Assembly: GCA_014925825.1 (NCBI GenBank)
Contig: JACGCK010000004.1
Span: 248,001 to 312,000 of the forward strand
Direction: 5' to 3'
Source: Pholiota molesta
Lineage: Eukaryota; Basidiomycota; Agaricomycetes; Agaricales; Strophariaceae
Length of the DNA stretch: 64,000 nt
Part shown: positions 59,789 to 64,000 of the stretch, in pieces
Layout of the letters: each line of letters begins with the position of its first letter
Numbering within the stretch: position 1 is the first letter of the stretch
Notes under the pieces: generated by a model
Told to the model about the DNA's origin: nothing
Databases searched by the model: none
Seen by the model: only the letters and a program-made list of their open reading frames with translations
Translations under genes and position numbers: made by a program

Positions 59789-61056
59789 ATGGACCTACTG
59801 GTTTCCAGCAAGCACCTTCTCGACTGGGAGGAAGCAGACGTTCATCAGTGGTTCTCAGTCCTTGGATTTGCTCACTACGAGCGCCAAATTAGAGGTACGC
59901 AAATTGATAGCCTGTTTTATTCATAGGCACTTCCTAACTTGTTACAGAGCACGGAATACGAGGAGATACTCTGTGCCTTCTAGATGCCGAGGCACTCAAG
60001 TCGATGGGCGTCGCTTCAGTCGGCCAAAGATTATCCATTCTCAAGGCTATTTATGATCTCAAAATTGCCCTTAATATCCCATTGGGCGAAGATGATTATG
60101 TTCCTCCATGTATGTATGAGCCTTTTTGATTATGGAAGCAAATTGTTACTAAATAACAAAAGCCGAAGCCACTGAAATGCTTTCCCTGGACGATATCCAT
60201 TCGAGCGTAAAGGACCAAGGTGCTTTCATCTTTTCATATTTCCTCAGATAGTTTTGCTCAAGTCTCCTTCGTGATGTAGGACAGCGACTGCGCGTTCTTG
60301 AAGAGAACACCCGAACAGTTAATAACGCGATGCGATCATTTCTGGACGAGATCACTAAACTCCGTCTGTCAATGGGGCTCCCTGTGAATAACACTACATT
60401 CATTATACTTTCAAGACTAATCACGATTATTTACAGGCTGATGAAAAGATTCGCAAGCAAATCCCTTATCTCCGAAGTGATATCGAAGCGATAGGCAGGG
60501 CTGCATTAGGTTCAAATTCAACGACTTCAAACTCACGTCAAGGGAGCCCGACTCAGCCTCCAATCACAATTCCAGCCTCCACAAACGCGCAGACCTCATA
60601 CCCAACTCCCAAATCTGCCACTAATGATATCTCAGACAGCACGAAAGTGAGCCTCGAAGACCCCACATGGAAGGTCCTTCCAGCAGCCCTTAAAAAGCAT
60701 CGTATCAAAACCGAGGAGTGGCCCAATTATGCCATGTTCATTGCTTTTGGTCCTCCCAGTGAGTTTCTCATCTTTTGACAATCTAGCAGAGATAAAATAG
60801 CTCCTTCCTTTTTACACTAGATAATCGCACAAAGCGAAAATTGGAGCGGACTGAAAAGCCCTTATATCTTTTCAAGAAGCTTAAGGAAGCTAAGAAGAAC
60901 CCCGCCTTCGTTTTGAAGAACATGAAAGACATTCGGTCGTCCAAAACCGACGACGTTAGCAGTTCTCGAGAGTCTCTGCCTGACACCTCTAGTATAAGCA
61001 CAAGTTGCACAACTAGCTTGCAAGGCTACCCGACCCCCTCTTCGTCCACCCATTAA
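59789..61056 (+). CDS. SAM-RA adaptor, Ste50/Ubc2-like (first of a tandem pair)
   Basis: Ste50/Ubc2 adaptors link Ras/Cdc42 signals to the MAPKKK of the mating and filamentation pathway. Start at 59789 (MDLLVSSKHLLDWEEADVHQ). The SAM domain continues WFSVLGFAHYERQIR, EHGIRGDTLCLLDAEALKSM, GVASVGQRLSILKAIYDLKI. A coiled segment follows (QRLRVLEENTRTVNNAMRSF), then a Ser/Thr/Pro linker. The Ras-association-like domain reads VSLEDPTWKVLPAALKKHRI, WPNYAMFIAFGPP and LYLFKKLKEAKKNPAFVLKN. It stops soon after (SLQGYPTPSSSTH, TAA 61054-61056), about 330 residues. No SH3 domain follows within the gene, unlike Ubc2 of Ustilago. About six introns. Confidence 0.85.
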
Positions 61057-62610
61057 ACCCTCAAACCTCACCTTAGAATAGACTACGTATACCCTCGCTT
61101 ACGGTAAGTCACCACTATTTCTCGTCTCTCTAACACAATCTAAAAATTATTTAGGAACATCTTTAACCATTATCTATTGGGATAACTCTACCTTATGGGC
61201 GCTTAATTCATGGACCTACCTGCAACCCTTTATTCGCCCTTCTTCATCATGGATGTGATTCCTAGACTTCGGGGCTTCCACCATTTGACACATACGCCTT
61301 CTTCTTATATCGCGCCAGTCGTCGGCGCTCAGTTTGGATGGGCGGATGTCTGCCTGGGTCAAACAGGTAAAACCAGCGCCAACGGCACCTATTGTATGAC
61401 CATCTCCTTTTGTCACTTTATTCGGCCTATTCGGAGGCAACGCCTGCAAAGTCCTTGGCAAGATCAGATACATGCGCTGATGCAAGATTGCCGCCCGCAA
61501 ATAACAATCGGAGGACTACGAACTTTTTCTCTCATCCTCGCATTGAACCTCTCTGCTCCTGATGCTTTCTCTTTCCATTCTATACCATTCGTTATCATGT
61601 TAACTTCGCCTCGGACGCAGTTGCTGGGAACTCTCGGACTACGGAGATGATGGACAGTAAAAAGATATAGGTAAAGCCTTCTACCGTGTACTTGCTTACC
61701 CTATCTACCTCATTATCAACCACGCCCTTATGCCACTCCTTTACTGTATGTATGTATGTACTACTTTCTGTACCCATAGTTACCCGCACGACTACAAGTG
61801 TTGTGTATATGATCACCGCTATGAATATTTGGAACAATCTGTATCTATCCAATCCACTGTGTCTGCCATCGCTTCAACTATTGAGGTTGAAATCAATATC
61901 AAATCTGTCATGAGGCGCGTTAATCCTGTTGAGTTGATTCTTTGTCTAGCTTATTATTCTAACACCTCTGTTCTCAATTCGCCCCATGGCTCGACCGAGC
62001 TTGCCGCACTAAGTATGGGTCGAACCTAGAATAAGATAGCTTTCTCCCCAGCGCGGTGCTGGCCTCAGCGTAAGTTGCATACTCTGCCCCGCTCAAGCAT
62101 GTAGCCTTTAACACTTCCGAGCGGTATTAGAGTCATAGCGCAGAATATGCGAACAGAAAGTCGAAACTTCAAGTTCAAGGATAAATTGGGTGTCACAAGC
62201 GGCTTGCACAAGTTGGCAATAATGCACAGCATTCAGAAATAAACTAAGTACATACTTAACATTGAATGTGCTAATATCATACGTATCACACTTCATAAGT
62301 CGAGTTGAATCCTCCCCGGACTTGGGTCATTTTGAAGAGACTTTTGATGATTTTCGCCATGACGAGGCAATTTAAATACCTCGTTTCTGAGTGAACGCGG
62401 CGCAATGAACGCGACTGCGGGGTGAATGTGTCACGTGTGTAACACCCAATAAAGATGCTTCATTGCTTGAGCTTGTAACCTGTGTTGGCTTGCATCTGAA
62501 CAGCTTCATTCGTTTCTCTTGGCCCCGATTCCTTTTGTCCACTACTAGTACCCAGCTCCCCAAGCCGCCTACGACACGAAAACAACCGTATCTTCGACGA
62601 ATCTCCACCT
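61057..62610. other. Spacer between the two SAM-RA genes
   Basis: 1.55 kb. After the stop of the first adaptor another frame continues with RPPLRPPIKPSNLTLE before a stop, then a GTAAGT (61105) and an acceptor-like TTATTTAG (61155). The first gene may therefore once have continued as its paralogue does. A 146-codon frame (61210-61650) has no recognised motif. The remainder (61700-62610) looks like 3' UTR and promoter. Confidence 0.4.
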
Positions 62611-64000
62611 ATGGACGGTCTTGCCTCGGACCGACATATCCTCGACTGGGACGAGACGGACGTTCATAATTGGCTTTCGGGTCTTGGCTATTCTCAATAT
62701 GAAAACCAAATACGGGGTACGAGTCTGCTGCCGGTATCATTGTGCTCTATAATGACGTGTTGCTCGCAGAACACAATGTGAAGGGGGATACACTGTGTGA
62801 ATTCAAACCGGAAGACCTCAAAGCGTTGGGCGTCAAGACCATTGGCCAACGGCTATCGATTCTGAAGGCCATATACCAAGTGAAGCTCGCCCACAACATC
62901 CCAATGGACGAAACACATTACGTTCCTCCCTGTCAGTATTCTTTGCTTGTCCTATTGCACATTGATTTACCAATGGTGTGGCACCAGCTGAGGCCCCCGA
63001 ACGTGTGGAAAATATCAACATGGAGAAGCTTCATTCCATCGTGAAGGACCAAGGTATTCTTATATTACTGTACAACGTATACCCCTGCTATAAACTTTAT
63101 ATCAGCGCAACGCCTGCGGATGTTGGAAGAAGATAATCGGAATCTGACTGGCACACTACAGTCATTCATGGAAGAGTTCAATAATATCCGATCATCTTCG
63201 GGACGGCCAGTAAGTTATTCAGTTCGTCGTTGATTCCCTGTTTAAGTATATTGACCATATGTAGGATGATTCTCCGGCGGGTGGAATCAGAAGGCAACCT
63301 TCATTCAAATGGGCACAATTCGTTAAGCCACAAAAGTCGCCGACGAAAACCGATATCGAATCACCGCATCCTTCTCCTTTGCGATTGGAACACAATACTC
63401 CCAGCATTTCCCAAAATCAAAATGCTGGCCCTTCAACGCTGCCATCTATTCCCGCTGATAAGTCACGGAACATTCCACCACCACCCGAGACCCCTACTGT
63501 CCCCAAAGCCACGAAGCAAGAGAGTTCAGATAATCTCAAGAGTTTCAAAGTTAGCTTGGAGGATCCAACGTGGAAGGTACTCCCTGCTGCACTGAAGAAG
63601 TATCGCATCAACAACGATAATTGGCAAAGCTATGCTATGTTCATCTGTTACGGGCCTTCCGGTAAGTCATCGGCCCAAACGTGTTTGAACTTCTAAATTC
63701 AAGGTATCTTGATAGGAAATCGAATAGAGCGATGCTTGAGCTACGATGAAAAGCCTCTGCTTCTCTTCCAAAAGCTGAAAGACGCTAAGAAGAACCCTGT
63801 CTTCATGCTCAAACACATCAAAGATATCCGCTCACCGATAGCTGTTGCACAACAGAAACAAGCCGCACGTAAAGCATCATCAGTGATATCTCAAGAATCC
63901 ACCGTTACCACCGCCACGCAAGGTCATCAGAGAACGGCTTCATCAGCGCGCAATCTACACAGGCCACCCAAACTGGAAGTTCAGGACTTGTCTGCACCAA
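62611..64000 (+). CDS. SAM-RA adaptor, Ste50/Ubc2-like (second copy, runs off the right edge)
   Basis: Starts MDGLASDRHILDWDETDVHN and follows its neighbour step by step: WLSGLGYSQYENQIR, EHNVKGDTLCEFKPEDLKAL, GVKTIGQRLSILKAIYQVKL in the SAM domain; ENINMEKLHSIVKDQ; the coiled QRLRMLEEDNRNLTGTLQSF; a longer Pro/Ser linker (SPTKTDIESPHPSPLRLE); then VSLEDPTWKVLPAALKKYRI, WQSYAMFICYGPS, LLLFQKLKDAKKNPVFMLKH and IKDIRSP. Unlike the first copy it stays open to the window edge (RNLHRPPKLEVQDLSAP), so the SH3-type tail of basidiomycete Ubc2 may lie beyond. The intron after NQIR (donor GTACGA) sits at the same place as in the first copy, evidence of tandem duplication after the introns were in place. 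Confidence 0.88.

Noticed and set aside
38000..60000. Programmed ribosomal frameshifting as an explanation for the many frame breaks
   Set aside because: Breaks lie in unrelated genes, at varied sites without a common slippery heptamer, and nearly all are simple one-base losses; sequence error is far simpler.

Overview
The window is nuclear DNA of a filamentous basidiomycete, most likely an Agaricomycete (mushroom-forming class). Coding regions are split by many short introns of about 45-75 nt with GT...AG ends. Genes are tightly packed on both strands, and the proteins are typical fungal housekeeping products. I see no tRNA, rRNA, CRISPR array or intact transposon.

Left third (0-28.8 kb): the end of a membrane-protein gene at the left edge, then methylenetetrahydrofolate reductase, an ELMO/CED-12 protein, an App1-type phosphatidate phosphatase, a divergent Tpt1-like protein, a T4 Rnl1-family RNA ligase, coproporphyrinogen III oxidase (HEM13), an F-box protein, the bifunctional purine enzyme ADE16/17, an HD-domain 5'-deoxynucleotidase, a GH47 alpha-1,2-mannosidase and glycerol kinase. 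Middle (28.8-42.9 kb): a gene-poor 1.6 kb stretch with a degenerate repeat, the DEAD-box helicase DBP9, two related RBR-type E3 ubiquitin ligase genes in tandem (one with an extra N-terminal Cys/His domain), a ZNHIT2-like HIT zinc-finger gene, a ZIP zinc transporter and an ERV1/ALR sulfhydryl oxidase. Right part (43-64 kb): a basidiomycete orphan-family gene, LEO1 (Paf1 complex), an ataxin-10 homologue, the V-ATPase assembly factor VMA12, a Nudix CoA pyrophosphatase, BRAP2/ETP1, a small membrane protein, an aftiphilin-like trafficking protein, and two tandem SAM-RA (Ste50/Ubc2-type) adaptor genes, the second running off the right edge.

Most genes belong to unrelated pathways and no operon logic applies. 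Two local arrangements look non-random: a Tpt1-like gene beside an Rnl1-type RNA ligase (both activities belong to RNA repair or tRNA splicing), and two recent-looking tandem duplications (RBR ligases; SAM-RA adaptors).

A strong quality signal runs through the sequence. Many conserved genes are interrupted by single-base frameshifts, nearly always a missing base and often in a homopolymer, while the amino acids on both sides stay perfectly conserved. The effect is light on the left (MTHFR, HEM13) and heavy at 38-60 kb (ZNHIT2, ERV1, LEO1, VMA12, Nudix, BRAP2, aftiphilin-like). I read these mainly as base-calling or assembly errors rather than pseudogenes, so exon structures in the right half are approximate. 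Gene coordinates run from start codon to stop codon and include introns.
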